64,000 nt of DNA from Multifurca ochricompacta. Taxonomy: Eukaryota; Basidiomycota; Agaricomycetes; Russulales; Russulaceae. Shown in pieces: positions 10,987-22,069 of the stretch. Positions within the stretch are counted from its first letter, which is position 1; each line of letters opens with the position of its first letter. The notes under the pieces were generated by a model that saw only the letters and a program-made list of their open reading frames with translations, was not told where the DNA came from and did no database searches. The stretch lies in contig WTXG01000125.1 in NCBI GenBank assembly GCA_022496185.1, positions 47,799 to 111,798 of the forward strand, given 5' to 3'. Position numbers and translations under genes: made by a program.

Positions 10987-11456
10987 GTGTCAAGCTGCAT
11001 AATCATACCCCATGGATGTGATCAGTATGGGGTAGAAATCCTTATCCATAGTTGTGTTGCTCCAGTTAATCTTTGGCTCGAAAGCAGCAAGCCATGGGTA
11101 TCCTAGGATTAGATCCTCTTCTCCCAGGTTGGTGACTAGGAAGTGGATGACTTTTGTCCGCTCTCCTACTTGGATGTTAAGGTCAGTGTAATGTGTGATC
11201 TTCCCTGCTCGGTTGGCAGTTCCATCAATGTTCCAAATATTCTTTTCCTGGGGAAGCGCCAGCATCCCCAAGCCCATGGTCCTTGCCATGTGTGGGCTGA
11301 TAAAATTATTGGTCACTCCTGAATCTATCAGGATGTTGCAATCAGCCATCTTCTGTGTAGTCTTGAAATGTACTGGTATTTTCAAAGATTTGAAGTGACT
11401 AGTATACACAGAGGTTACATGTAGTGCTTGTGCCCAGGCCGATGGGGTAGAGCCAA
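10987..11456 (-). pseudogene. pol: A4 protease region
   Basis: Retropepsin-type domain. The active-site motif is LIDSGVTNNFIS (DSGV instead of the DSGA seen in A1 and A2). The flap-side block ALPQEKNIWNIDG, the HYTDLNIQVG strand and the C-terminal DLILGYPWLAAFEPKI signature follow. The frame is open over 181 codons from 11535, but its N-terminal portion is the gag-pol junction rather than a start. Confidence 0.88.
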
Positions 11457-11682
11457 TCAAAAATCCTTTTTGGCAAATGCCTTCTCTACCAGAATGGCCC
11501 ACACTTCCTCGCTTTCCTTCATCATATTGGCCCATATTTCCTGCACCTTTTCTTCTTTTGTCGGTGTTTTCTTTTCGACAGTGGGTGGGTTATTGCAGAT
11601 GGGCGCAGTTGTAGCTTTGGCCACTTGTGCCCCCTTCTTAGGGCACTCTCTCAATATATGTCCTTGTGCTTTGCAACGAAAG
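11457..11682 (-). pseudogene. gag: A4 gag C-terminal remnant
   Basis: Covers the end of the Gag zinc knuckle (MRECPKKGAQVAK), a Lys/Pro-rich stretch and the conserved tail EEVWAILVEKAFAKKDF, which matches the tails in A1, A2 and A5. It stops at the LTR at 11683, inside the knuckle coding sequence (CKAQG). The capsid part is missing. Confidence 0.88.
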
Positions 11683-12281
11683 TGTTACGTCTGGTGCGGG
11701 ACGTACTGCACGACTTGTGCGACAGTGTACTGTTCGGGATTGGATAAGAAACCAATAAGGCTTCTTGGAGTGAGATGGGACGAGTCAAAGTCAAAGGGGC
11801 TGTACCCTGAGACAATGCTGAGTAGAAAGGAGTCAGAAACTCCGAGACGGATGAGTCAAAGATCCAAAGGGATGTCCAGAAGACAAGCACCGATGTATTC
11901 AATAAGTCGAGTCTGAGGTCTACAACATAGTTACAGCGGACTTATATACGTAATCGAATGGGCGTCTACGAGATAAGGAATTGGAGTCAAGTGGGCCCAA
12001 ATATATGGAAGCGGATGGCGTAAAGTCGGGCTTCTGATAGGGTATTAAGTAAGTGTCTGAATCATAAAGATAAGCGGATGAAGCGATAAGCAGATAAGAA
12101 GATAGACCAAACAAGGGAACACAGTAAACAAACACGGGCAATCAAAGAAGTCACGATGAGGGACGCAAGGCATGTGACGGGTCCCACGATGGAGACGTAA
12201 TCTGGTAATGAAGTACAGGCGGAAGAGAGGGGTCGTCGTTGGGTAAGAAAAAGAAGACAGGAAGGGACGGGGTTTGTAACA
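11683..12281 (-). repeat. Family A LTR at the A4/A5 junction (599 bp)
   Basis: A complete A LTR (minus strand TGTTACAAAC...ACGTAACA). On its left lies mid-gag of A4 and on its right mid-ORF3 of A5, so neither side has a primer site or a polypurine tract. Flanking pentamers GAAAG and AAAAG differ by one base and could be a decayed target duplication of a solo LTR inserted at an existing A4/A5 junction. TATA and the AGACTCGACTT start are kept. Confidence 0.88.
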
Positions 12282-12745
12282 AAAAGATGTACTTAGCTAT
12301 GACTTTTTCTCTGTCAGCCATTGTGATCTCAAGAGGGAAATACATCAAGGAGTTTGGGTTGTTGAGGAAGAACAGGAATTTGGGGGCTTCATCATCCATC
12401 CCCATATTGAGGAGGTCATTCAGGTGAGGTTCTTCAGAGTGATGGAAATCATCATTGGGGTTGGGAGACTGGTTCTTGACCTGCTTGGTGGCGGCTTCAT
12501 AATCGATGGGGGAGGAAGGTCAGGTAGAGGGGTGAGCAGAGGGGAAGGCTTCAATAACTACAGTGGACATGAAGGCATCGACAGTGGCATTGGCAGCAAT
12601 GAAAGACATGATAGTTTGTTCTGTGGTAGGATGGTGCTGGGGGAGCATGTACTGGGGGTAAATGGGGTTGGAGGTGATTCCTTTTAACTATTCTTGGGCA
12701 CCTGGGGGTGTTGTAAGTGGAACTCTGTGATAAGGGCCGGTGCAA
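12282..12745 (-). pseudogene. A5 ORF3, N-terminal part
   Basis: Minus-strand start of ORF3: VPPVHAPPAP-like opening, the FIAANATVDAFMSTVVIEAF region, the acidic VKNQSPNPNDDFHHSEEPHL stretch, and DDEAPKFLFFLNNPNSLMYF up to VIAKYIF, where the LTR cuts it. Several frames are used. The coiled coil and zinc knuckles are missing. Confidence 0.82.
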
Positions 12746-14690
12746 AGATATCTCCAGCAGATTCCCATGAGTTGTCAGAGTCTGGGAACCCTTTCCACTT
12801 GATCAGGTAATACAGCTTGCGCCCTCAGCCTTTTCATACTGAGTCCAGAACACACTCCACCTCCCATTCCGCTTCTCCATCAATAAGGTCAGGTGGAGGC
12901 CTTGGGAAGTTTTCCCCATGAATGGAGGTCTCCTTGTATGGGGTCAGGAGTTTGGCATGGAAGACAGGATGGATCTTCCATTTGGGTGGTAGTTGCAGTT
13001 CATATGATACATCTGACAGCTTCCTTTTGATCTGGAAGGGTCCATGACATCAGGGTGCCAATTTGGCCACAGGGTGTGATGTGTGAATGTACCTTCCTTC
13101 AAGCCACACCCAGTCATTGGTTTGATAAGGTGTGAACATGCTTGGCTGTGCAGATAAGAGTTGCTGCACCTTTACTAAGTTTTCATTGGCTGATTGTTGC
13201 AGTTCTTCCCATTGGCTTATTCAATGAGTCACTGATGGGACGTTAGTGGGCTTGTCTATCCACATGGCTCATGGGGTCCAGCCCATGATCAGGGAGAAGG
13301 GGGTAGCTTTTGTTGTTCCATTGGGCCATGAGTTGTGAGCGAACTCCACCATAGAGAGCCATTCCACCCAATCATCCTGTCTTCCATTACACCAGAACTG
13401 AAGGTACTGTTCTAACCATTGGTTTGTCTGCTCTGATTGTCCATCAGTCTGTGGGTGGTACGCTGTGGATATGTTCTGTGTGATATCTAATGTCCTGCAC
13501 AGAGCTTTTGCAAATGCCGACGTGAATTGGGTGTCTCAGTCAGATATGATCTTCTTGGGGAGTCCATAGTGGTGATAAACATGGTTCAGGTAGAGCTTCA
13601 CCACTCCTTCGGCTGTGATGGTTTCGTTACAGGGTATGAATAGGGCTGCCTTGGAGCAATCATGGTCAGTGATTGTAAAAATGGTATTGAATCCTTGTGA
13701 CTCAGGCAGTTTGACGATGAAATCCATGGCAATGGTCTGGAACAGAATTGATGAGATGGGGGTGATAGGGTGTATTGGCAGAATCTTTGGGTGTGTGTTG
13801 ACTTTGTTTGCCTGACATGCTGTGCATCCCTTCACATAGTTTTCAACATCCCTTTTCATATTGGGCCACCAGTAGTCTTGCTTGGCCAAGGTGTATGTGT
13901 TGGCAATGCCCAGGTGTCCTGCAGAGGGGAGGTCATGGTGAAAATGGATCACCCCCCTCTTAATGTTGTCGCCACCAGTGACAACAAGTCAATCCCCATC
14001 TTTCCACCAAAGGCCATCAACCTTTTTCAGGTTGTGTGCATCAGCCCACAAACGGCACAGTTCCTGGTTCATATTTTGTGAAACTTGTGCCCATAAGTCC
14101 ATATCGTGGAGACTGACTACAGCAGTCTTTGCAAACACCTCTTCTGGGAGGACTATGATGTCATTATTGTCATCTTCTCCTGTATGCATGTCTGGTCTTT
14201 GTGACAATGCATCTGCTCATGTGTTTCGACTTCCCACAATGTGCTTTAGGGTGAAGTTGTACTCTTCTAGCTCCAGGACTTCTTGTGCTACATGTCAACT
14301 GATTTTGTGGGGTTCTTTCCAATACAGTAAGTTGGAATGGTTGGTATAAATAACAGTCTTGTGAGGAGCTCCAGCTAGATAGGGCCGCCAATGTTGCAAT
14401 GCCTTTACAATGGCCAGTAATTCCCTGTCCCAAATGTCATAATTTCATTCAGCCAGTGAGAATGTTTCAAAATAATATGCCACTGGGTGAAGTATTTGCA
14501 TTGCATCCCTTTGGTACAGTATGGCCCCATTTGCAAAGTGAGAGGTGTCCACCTCTAGCTCAAAGGGAGAGCTCAGATCAGGTTGAATGAGTACTGGTTC
14601 TGAGCCAATCAGGTCCCTTATTTGCTCAAATGCCTGCTGCTGTGCTGTGTCCCAATGCCATGGTATGTCCTTTTTCAGGAGGTTGTTCAG
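12746..14690 (-). pseudogene. pol: A5 pol: RNase H, integrase and chromodomain
   Basis: Heavily mutated. Recognisable pieces: RNase H near 14580-14240 (ILLAIVKALQHW-like, TVIYTNHSNLLYWKEPHKIS), a 72-codon linker FAKTAVVSLHDMDLWAQVSQ (14207-13989), and the integrase zinc finger and first catalytic Asp in a 138-codon frame (13952-13536; CTACQANK, AMDFIVKLPES, DHDCSKAALF). The rest of the integrase and the chromodomain (about 13530-12790; [15 protein letters not shown]) continue with several stops. Confidence 0.88.
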
Positions 14691-15548
14691 TGGTCATGCA
14701 ATGCCTGAAAAACCTTTGACAAAACACCAGTAGAAGTTGCAAAACCCAATAAATGATTGGACATCTTTGACACAAGTCAGCATATGCCATTTGCAGATTC
14801 CTTGTACTTTAATGGGGTCCATGTGTACTTGCCCTTTTGCTAGGATAACCCCCAGGTATTTGACGCTTTGTTGTTCAAAGGAGCATTTGGCTGGTTTAAG
14901 ATATAGATTGTGTTCATGCAGTATATTCAATACCTGGTGTACTCATTCTTGATGGTGGTTTAAATCATCCATGGTTGCTACCAAGATATCATCCATGTAA
15001 ACCACCACTTCACCAGTGAGGATAAGGTCATGAAAAATGTGATTCATCATGGATTGGAATGTGGCTGGCGAGTTTGTGAGACCGAAGAACATGATGTTTG
15101 GTTCAAATAAGCCTTGATTAGTTTTAAAGGCTGCTTTGCACTGGTCTCCTTCCTTTATCCTAATATTGTTGTACCCCCAATGCACATCCATCTTTGAAAA
15201 GAGTGACTTGTCCTTCATAGTGTCAATGAGTTTGGAGATAAGAGGCAATGGGTAGGCGTTCTTCACAGTGTAACCATTGATTTGTTGGTAATCCTGAACC
15301 AGTCTAAGCTTGCCATCCTTCTTTTTAATGAAGAAGGGGGAGGCATATTGTGACTTGGATGGGTGGATGTATCCTTTTGCTAACTGCTCTTTGAGGAAGG
15401 TGGTGAGTGCAGCCTGCTCCTGTTGGGACAAGGGGTAGATTTTGCAATCTATCACTGTGGGCATGTCTGGTATGAGGTTGATGGCATGATCCCAGGGTCA
15501 CACAGGCGGGAATTGCTGTGACTCTTCTTCTGAGAATACCTTCCAGTG
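14691..15548 (-). pseudogene. pol: A5 pol: reverse transcriptase
   Basis: The 173-codon piece 15464-14943 holds [61 protein letters not shown] and the active site YMDDI. A 78-codon piece (14930-14694) continues with YLKPAKCSFEQQSVKYLGVI and FIGFCNFYWCFVKGFS. An in-frame stop separates them. Confidence 0.9.
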
Positions 15549-16150
15549 TCAGTGATAAGCTTCTGGCACTACCTCCTTGAATGTTTTCTCAGCTTGTCCT
15601 TGTATCACCTTCTGTGCTAGCTCCAATGCTTTAGTGGCATAGCATTGACCAGGATCCTCTGTTACCAATTCCTCTTCTTCACTGGTCCCTCTGATTACCG
15701 AATGCCAAACAGTATAGTCATATCTGAGAGATGTAATAATGACTGGGTAAGAATCTTTGTCCATAGTGGCATCTGCCCAGTTGATTGTTGGCTCAAATGC
15801 CACCAGCCATGGGTATCCCAAGATGAGGTCTTCATCTCCTAAGTTTGTGATGAGGAAATGGATGACCTTCATTGATTCTCCCACTTGGATGTTAAGGTCA
15901 GTGTAGTGGGTGATCTTTCCTGCATGGTTGGTGGTTCCATCAATATTCCAGATATTTTCTCCTGAGGGAGTACCAGCATCCCCAGGCCCATGGTTCACAT
16001 TAGCCTCAGGCTAATGAAATTGTTGGTGGCTCCTGAGTCCACCAAAATATCTCAATCAGCTGTTCTCTGTGTGGTTTCAAAATGTACTGGTATTTTCAAT
16101 GACTTGAAATGACTAGTGTACACAGATGTAACATGGAGTGCTTGTGCCCA
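15549..16150 (-). pseudogene. pol: A5 protease region
   Basis: The active-site strand lies at about 16050-16015 with stops in it. Downstream, a 149-codon frame (15998-15549) holds the NIWNIDGTTNHAGKITHY, DLNIQVGESMKVIHF, DLILGYPWLVAFEPTINW and KALELAQKVIQGQAEKT blocks, matching A1 and A2. The region links to RT through the VVPEAYH motif. Confidence 0.85.
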
Positions 16151-17694
16151 GGCTGATGGGTTTGAGCCTAACAAAAATCCTTCTTTGCAAATGCCTTCTC
16201 AACTAGAATGGCACATACTTCTTTGCTCTCCTTCATCATGTTGGCCCAAATATCCTGGGCTTTTTCCTCCTTGGTTTGCTTGTCTGTAGTGGGTGGGTTG
16301 TTCTGGATGGGGGTCACAGGTGCTGTGGTCACCTTGGCGACACATGCCCCCTTTTTGGGACATTCCTGGGACATATGTCCTTGTGCTTTACAGCGAAAGC
16401 ATCATCCCTCCTTCATCAAGGTTTGTCACTCATCTTCTGTGAGCATGGCCCTAGCCCTGGTTCTGTCTGCAGAGGTATCCATGGCATTTGGATCTCTTTG
16501 TACATGATGTGGAGGCTTGACTCTGAAAGCTGCCTTCCATTGGTCCTGAGTTTTTCCTTTCTTTGTATCAACTCCAAAATGTGTTTGGAAATCAAGGTAG
16601 TCTTGCTGCTGTCGATGAGCAGTGTCCACCCATCCATCCCAGTCCTGGGGGTGATGGAACTGGATAATGTTTTTAACCAATGGATTGGGCAGTCCTTGGG
16701 AGAAGAGATCCAATGTTGCCTCTTCATCTGTGTCATACCCTGCTCTATTGGCTAGGCTTCTGAATTTAGCCACATATGCATCCAAGTCCCCTTTTTCCAT
16801 CTTCAGGGACTTCAACTCATGAGCGGCCTTCTGCTTGGCCTGCCCATCTGTAAAGGCATCTTTAAATTGCTGGGCAATAGTCTCCCAGAGACCTTCACTA
16901 GTGGTACAGCACCCACTCTCAACTTGTTCATTCAGCCATTCCAGCTGCTCCATAGTCCAGTCATCCACTGCATCTCCTCAAATGAGGGATAGGAAGAGAT
17001 TGGCATGTTGGAAGGGGTTAATGATTTGGAGAACATCATGGTTGAAGTTTTTGAATGTTGTAAACTCCAACATAAATTTCTTGCTTTGTGAACAATCCCC
17101 TGTGAACATCTGGGGCAGTATGCCTGACAAATGTCCTGAGGGAGGGGGAATGTTTGGTGGTGCAACTGGCTGTGTGACTGGTGGGGCAGGGTCAGGGAGT
17201 TGGGTGGTGATGGTCAACATATTCTGGTAAAAAGGGGTGATGGTATCTGTAGATTGTATGGATATCTGGGGAGTTGTCAAAGCAGGGGCTCTGAACATGA
17301 CAACTGCCGGTGCAACTGGGGCTGTAGCAGTGGCTAATACCAGTGCTTCTTCACTATTTTCTTCTATGTACTCTTCTGTTTCAGAATCTGTGACAATGGC
17401 CAGGGGATTCTCTCTCCATGGTCCTAATCCAAATTTGGGTGGGGCAGGTCCTGTAGTAACCCAAGAGTGTCAGCTGTCCAAGTATTGGATATGATACCAA
17501 ACTCTTTTCTTGTTGTTGTATTCTACCAGTTGGTATCTTCCGTCATGATAGATGTAGTATCCAAACTCGGATTCAAAATCTTTCCAGGCAGCAGAACCAA
17601 GGACCTGCTGTGAAAGATTATTCTCTTCTCTTTGTTCGATGAGTTCCTCTCTGAATAGGGTCTGACTGCAGCTAGACGAAGCCATGATGGAAGG
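16151..17694 (-). pseudogene. gag: A5 gag
   Basis: Starts with ATG at 17685 (MASSSCSQTLFREELI). Domains in order: an N-terminal region with AAWKDFESEFGYYIYHDGRY, an acidic and Pro/Thr-rich linker (GLGPWRENPLAIVTDSETEE ... LPDPAPPVTQP), the capsid-type domain (FTGDCSQSKKFMLEFTTFKN, DDWTMEQLEWLNEQVESG, FKDAFTDGQAKQKAAHELKS, YVAKFRSLANRAGY), one CX2CX4HX4C knuckle (CFRCKAQGHMSQEC) and the tail ILVEKAFAKKDF. About 500 residues when read through. Several in-frame stops interrupt it. Confidence 0.9.
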
Positions 17695-17705
17695 AGACTC
17701 AACTT
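17695..17705 (-). other. Self-primer binding site of A5
   Basis: On the minus strand AAGTTGAGTCT lies 2 nt after the 5' LTR. It is the exact reverse complement of AGACTCAACTT at 17941-17931, which begins 34 bp after the TATATAAG box (17975-17968). A1 has the same arrangement with a G:C pair where A5 has A:T. Confidence 0.8.
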
Positions 17706-17707
17706 GA

Positions 17708-18295
17708 TGTTATGTCTGGTGTGGGACATTCCACATGACTTATGTGACAGTGTTCATTTGGGATCAGGTAAAAGGTCAATAGGACCCTTTGGAGTAATAT
17801 ATGGATGAGTCAAAGTCAAAGGGGCTGTACCCTAAGACAATGTTGAGCAGAGAAGTGCCAGAAGCACTGAGATGGGCAAGTACTGAGTCAAAGGGACTTT
17901 GTCCAGAAGACAAACACCGATGTATTCAATAAGTTGAGTCTGAGGCTTACAATGTAGCTACAGTGGACTTATATACATAATCAAGTGGGCATCTAAAGAT
18001 AAGAGATACAGAGTCAAGTGGGCCTGAATATCTGAAAGCGGATGGTGTAAAGCCTGGTTTCTGATAGGGGATTAAGTAAGTGTCCAGTCTTAGAGATAAG
18101 AAGATAAGGAGATAAGAAATGTAAACATGGACAAGCATTGAGTCAACAAGTGCAAAGGTGGTCATGGGGAAGGATGTAAAGCATGTGATGGATCCCAGGA
18201 AGGGGATGTGATCAGGAAGTGTAGAGTAGGCAGAAGAGAGGGATTCACATTCAGGAGGGTAAAGAAAATAGGGTCACTGGGTAGGGGTCATAACA
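17708..18295 (-). repeat. 5' LTR of A5 (588 bp)
   Basis: Minus strand TGTTATGACC to CATAACA, with TATATAAG at 17975-17968 and predicted start at 17941. The right flank at 18296 is A2 gag sequence, consistent with insertion into A2. Confidence 0.93.
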
Positions 18296-18552
18296 AGGAC
18301 AAGCAGCAGATGCTGATGAAGGAAGGGCAGTGCTTCCACTGCAAGGCACAGGGACACATGTCCTGCAACTGCCCAAAGAAAGGAGCACAGGTTGCAGAGG
18401 CAAGCACAGCACTGGTACAGAATAATCTGCCTGCTGTAGACAAACACACAAAAGAAGAAAAGGCCCATGACATATGGGCAAATATGATGAAAGAAAGTGA
18501 GGAAGTGTGGGCCATACTGGTGGAGAAAGCATTTGTGAAAAAGGATTTTTGA
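18296..18552 (+). pseudogene. gag: A2 gag C-terminus
   Basis: Begins KDKQQMLMKEG, then the knuckle CFHCKAQGHMSCNC, a Lys-rich segment and the tail WAILVEKAFVKKDF before TGA at 18550-18552. This matches the end of Gag in A1, A4 and A5. The upstream capsid region is absent. Confidence 0.9.
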
Positions 18553-19170
18553 TTGGCTCTACCCCATTGGCCTAGGCACGAGCACTCCATGTAACCTCTG
18601 TGTATACTAGTCAATTCAAGTCATTGAAAATACCAGTCCACTATGAAACTACACAGAAGATGGCCAATTGAGACATTCTAGTGGACTCTGGAGCCACAGA
18701 CAACTTTATTAGCCTGCAATTAGCTAAAATGCTGGGGCTGGGAATGCTGGCACTTCCCCAGGAAAAGAATATTTGGAATATTGATGGAACAGCTAATCAC
18801 GCTGGAAAGATTACACAGTATACTGACCTAAACATCCAAGTCGGAGAAGAAACCAAGACTATCCATTTCCTAGTCACCAACTTAGGAGACAAAGATCTCA
18901 TTTTGGGATATCCATGGCTTGCTGCCTTCAAACCAACTATTAACTGGGCCAATGTGACCATGGAGAAGGACTTCTACCTGGTCATTATTACATTGCTTGG
19001 CTATGACTATGCAGTCAGACACCCAGTGGTGAGAACCATAAGTACAAACAAAGAAGAAGAAGATCCAGGATGTTGCTATGTTACCAAAGCATTGGAATTG
19101 GCTCAGAAGGCAGTACAGGGACAAGCAGAAAAGACCTACAAAGACATAGTACCAGAAGTCTACCATTGAC
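18553..19170 (+). pseudogene. pol: A2 protease region
   Basis: The pol frame is read from the gag end (ALHVTSVYTSQFKSLKIPV). A 162-codon uninterrupted piece (18681-19169) starts at the active site VDSGATDNFISLQ and runs through MLALPQEKNIWNIDG, DLILGYPWLAAFKPTINW and KALELAQKAVQGQAEKTY to the linker before RT. Confidence 0.9.
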
Positions 19171-19960
19171 ATTGGAAGGTATTTTCTGAGGAGGAATCAC
19201 AGCAGTTCCCACCTGCACAACCTTGGGATCATGCTATCAACCTTGTACCCAACATGCCTGCAGCAATAGATTGTAAAATCTACCCACTGTCCCAGCCCGA
19301 GCAAGTTGTGTTGACAGAGTTTCTTGAAGAGCATTTGGCAAAAGAATACATCCACCCATCCAAGTCACAATACACTTCCCCCTTCTTCATTAAAAAGAAG
19401 GATGGCAAGCTGCAACCCATCCAGGATTACTGACGAATTAATGCTTACACCATCAAAAATGCATACCCCCTGCCCCTCATCTCAGAACTCATTGACACCA
19501 TGAGGGACAAGTCCCTTTTTTCAAAAATGGACGTACAATGGGGCTATAACAACATCAGAATCAAGGAGGGTGATCAGTGTAAAGTGGCATTTAAGACAAA
19601 TCAAGGATTATTTGAGCCTAACGTCATGTTCTTCAGCCTCACAAACTCACCAGCCATGTTCCAATCCATGATGAACCATATCTTCTGTGATCTCATTCTC
19701 ACTGGTGAAGTAGTGGTTTACATGGATGACACCCTAGTTGCAACTACCAACAATTTGGACCACCACAGAGAGTGTGTACACCAGGTGCTAGAAATCTTAC
19801 ATGAACATGAGTTGTATCTCAAACTGGCCAAGTGTTCCTTTGAACAACACAGTGTGGAGTACCTTGGAGTCATTCTTGAAGGGGGTCAGGTGTGGATGGA
19901 CCTGATAAAAGTACAAGGGATCCAAGAGTGGCCTACACCTACCTGTGTAAAGGATGTGTG
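19171..19960 (+). pseudogene. pol: A2 reverse transcriptase
   Basis: Includes the [19 protein letters not shown] block with a TGA soon after it, a 153-codon open piece (19500-19961; [49 protein letters not shown]) and the active site YMDDT (normally YMDDI). Ends in the PTCVKDV block followed by an in-frame stop. Confidence 0.9.
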
Positions 19961-20561
19961 ATCCTTTATAGGGTTCTGCAATTTCTATTGACATTTCATG
20001 TGTGGATTCTTGGGCATAGCACAGCCACTCAATGGGTTGTTGAAAAAGGACACACCCTGGCACTGGTGAGCAGACCAACAACAGGCATTTGAGCAAATTT
20101 GAGATATCATAGGGTCCAAGCCTGTTCTCCTGCAGCCAGATCTGGAAAAACCCTTCAAACTCAAAGTTGACACATCCCATTTTGCCAATGGAGCAGTGTT
20201 GAACCAGAGAGATGCTGCTGGACTCTTACACCCAGTAGCCTTCTACTCTGAGACCTTCTCTCTGGCTGAATGAAACTATGATATATGGGATAGAGAATTA
20301 CTGGCCATAGTGAAAGCCTTGCATCACTGGTGACCATATCTGGCAGGAACCCCTCATAAGACTATCATTCACACTGATCACTCCAACCTGCTGTATTGGA
20401 AGGAGCCTCATAAGATCAGTCAACGAGTGGCACAAGAAGTTCTGGAGTTGGAAGAGTACAACTTCACTCTGAAGCACATTGCAGGCAGTCGCAATGCACA
20501 TGTGGATGCCCTATCATGACGACTTGACCTAAACAATGGGGAAGAGGATAACAATGATGTC
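19961..20561 (+). pseudogene. pol: A2 RNase H region
   Basis: Thumb and RNase H homologous to A1 60064-60660, without a long open frame: stops occur at FIGFCNFY-, SETFSLAE- and HHW-like sites where A1 has CGA, TGG or CGG. IHTDHSNLLYWKEPHKIS is still legible near 20370-20420. CpG-derived stops dominate. Confidence 0.85.
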
Positions 20562-22035
20562 ATGGTACTCCCTGAAGAGGTTTTTGCAAAAACAGCTGTT
20601 GTCAGCCTTCATGACATGGATCTGTGGGCACAAGTGTCACAAAATATGAACCAGCAGTTGTGCCAGTCATGGGCAGAAGCACATAACCTAAAGAAAATCA
20701 ATGGCCTTTGGTGGAAGGATGGGGATCATCTGGTTGTCACTGGTGGTGACAACATTAAGAGGGGGGTGATCCATTTTCACCACAATCTCCCTTCCGCAGG
20801 CCATCCTGGCATTGCTAACACATACACCCTTGCCAAACAAGATTACTGGTGGCCAAACATGAAGAAGGATGTAGAGAGTTACATGAAAGGATGCATGGAC
20901 TGTCAAGCCAACAAAGTAAACACACACCCACATCTACCGGCCATATCCCCAATTACCCCCATGACCTTGCTACCATTCCAGACCATTGCCATGGATTTAA
21001 TTGTCAAGCTACCAGTCTCCAGAGGCTTTGACTCTATCCTAACTATCACAGACCATGACTGTTCCAAGGCAGTGCTATTTATACCATGCAATGAGTCCAT
21101 CATGGCAGAAGGAGTGGCCAGACTTTACCTGGATCATGTCTATAGACATTATGGTCTTCCTGAAAAAGTCATTTCTGACCATGATCCACACTTCACTTCA
21201 ACATTTGCCAGAGCACTCTGTAAAACTCTAGACATGACCCAAAACATCTCAACGGCCTATCACCCCCAGACTGATGGACAGTCAGAAAGGATGAATCAGT
21301 GGCTGGAACAATACCTCAGGTTCTGGTGCAACAGGCAACAAGACGATTGGGCCAACTGGCTGGCAACAGCAGAGTTTGCACACAACTCCTGGCCCAACCA
21401 CACTACCAAAATCTCTCCATTCTCACTCATTATGGGATGGACACCATGGACCATGTGGACTGATAAGCCAATGAATGTTCCATCAGCTGCACAACATATT
21501 GGCCAATGGGAAGAGGTCAGGAAATCGGCCAATGAGAACCTGTTGAAGGTGCAAAAGACCCTGTCAGAAAAACCATCACACTTCACACCTTATCAGACCT
21601 ATGACCTCATATGGTTGGAAGGGAAGAATATTCACACATCACATCCAACAGCCAAACTAGCGCCCCAACATCACAGACCATTCAAAATAACAAGGAAGCT
21701 GTCAGATGTGTCATACAAGCTTGAACTCCCACCCACATGGAAGATTCATCCTGTCTTCCATGCCAGACTGCTGACACCATACAAGGAGACCTCCATGCAT
21801 GGGGAAAACTTCCCAAGACCCCCTCCAGAGTTAATCAATGGAGAAGCAGAATGGGAAGTGGAGCAAATTCTAGAATCAGCATGGTGAGGCCGAGGGCACA
21901 AACTACATTACCTGATCAAGTGGAAAGGATTCCCAGACTCTGACAACTCATGGGAACCAGCCAGGAACATCTTTGCACCAGCTCTTATTGTGGAGTTTCA
22001 CTTACAACATCCCCAGGTGCCCAAGGAGAGTTAAA
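20562..22035 (+). pseudogene. pol: A2 integrase and chromodomain
   Basis: The 441-codon frame 20562-21887 keeps the complete integrase: H2C2 finger (HHNLPSAGHPGIANT ... CMDCQANK), AMDLIVKLPVS, ISDHDPHFTSTF, TDGQSERMNQWLEQYLRFW, the C-terminal SH3-like module (LIWLEGKNIHTSHPT, HHRPFKITRKLSDVSY) and HPVFHARLLTPYKE. After one TGA (EQILESAW*) the chromodomain follows: [20 protein letters not shown] (21905-21970). This is the best preserved integrase among the old A copies. Confidence 0.93.
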
Positions 22036-22069
22036 AGAAGGGCCCTTGACCCCAATTATCCCCCAGTAC

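Larger units (their letters stand above)
6064..11682 (-). mobile_element. Ty3/Gypsy element A4 (5' part of gag missing)
   Basis: Minus-strand copy of family A: 3' LTR 6064-6650, polypurine tract, ORF3, pol (chromodomain to protease) and the C-terminal quarter of gag, ending inside the Gag zinc knuckle at 11682, where an A LTR begins. Stops and frameshifts affect every gene, and CpG is depleted relative to A1, so this is an old copy. Confidence 0.93.
12282..18295 (-). mobile_element. Ty3/Gypsy element A5 (3' end lost in ORF3)
   Basis: Minus-strand family A copy with its 5' LTR (17708-18295), self-primer site, full-length gag, pol and the first part of ORF3, cut at 12282 by an A LTR. To its right is the interior of A2 gag, so A5 probably inserted into A2. 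All genes contain stops, mostly TGA or TAA where A1 has CGA or CAA, typical of C-to-T decay. Confidence 0.93.

Noticed and set aside
6059..12286. A4 plus the 11683 LTR as one complete insertion
   Set aside because: Outer flanks TTCAG and AAAAG do not match and lie at different points of ORF3 from different copies.
18296..21890. Frequent TGA in A2 and A5 pol as a possible recoded sense codon
   Set aside because: Intact copies use TGG and CGA at these sites, normal TGA stops end gag, and the pattern matches C-to-T decay.
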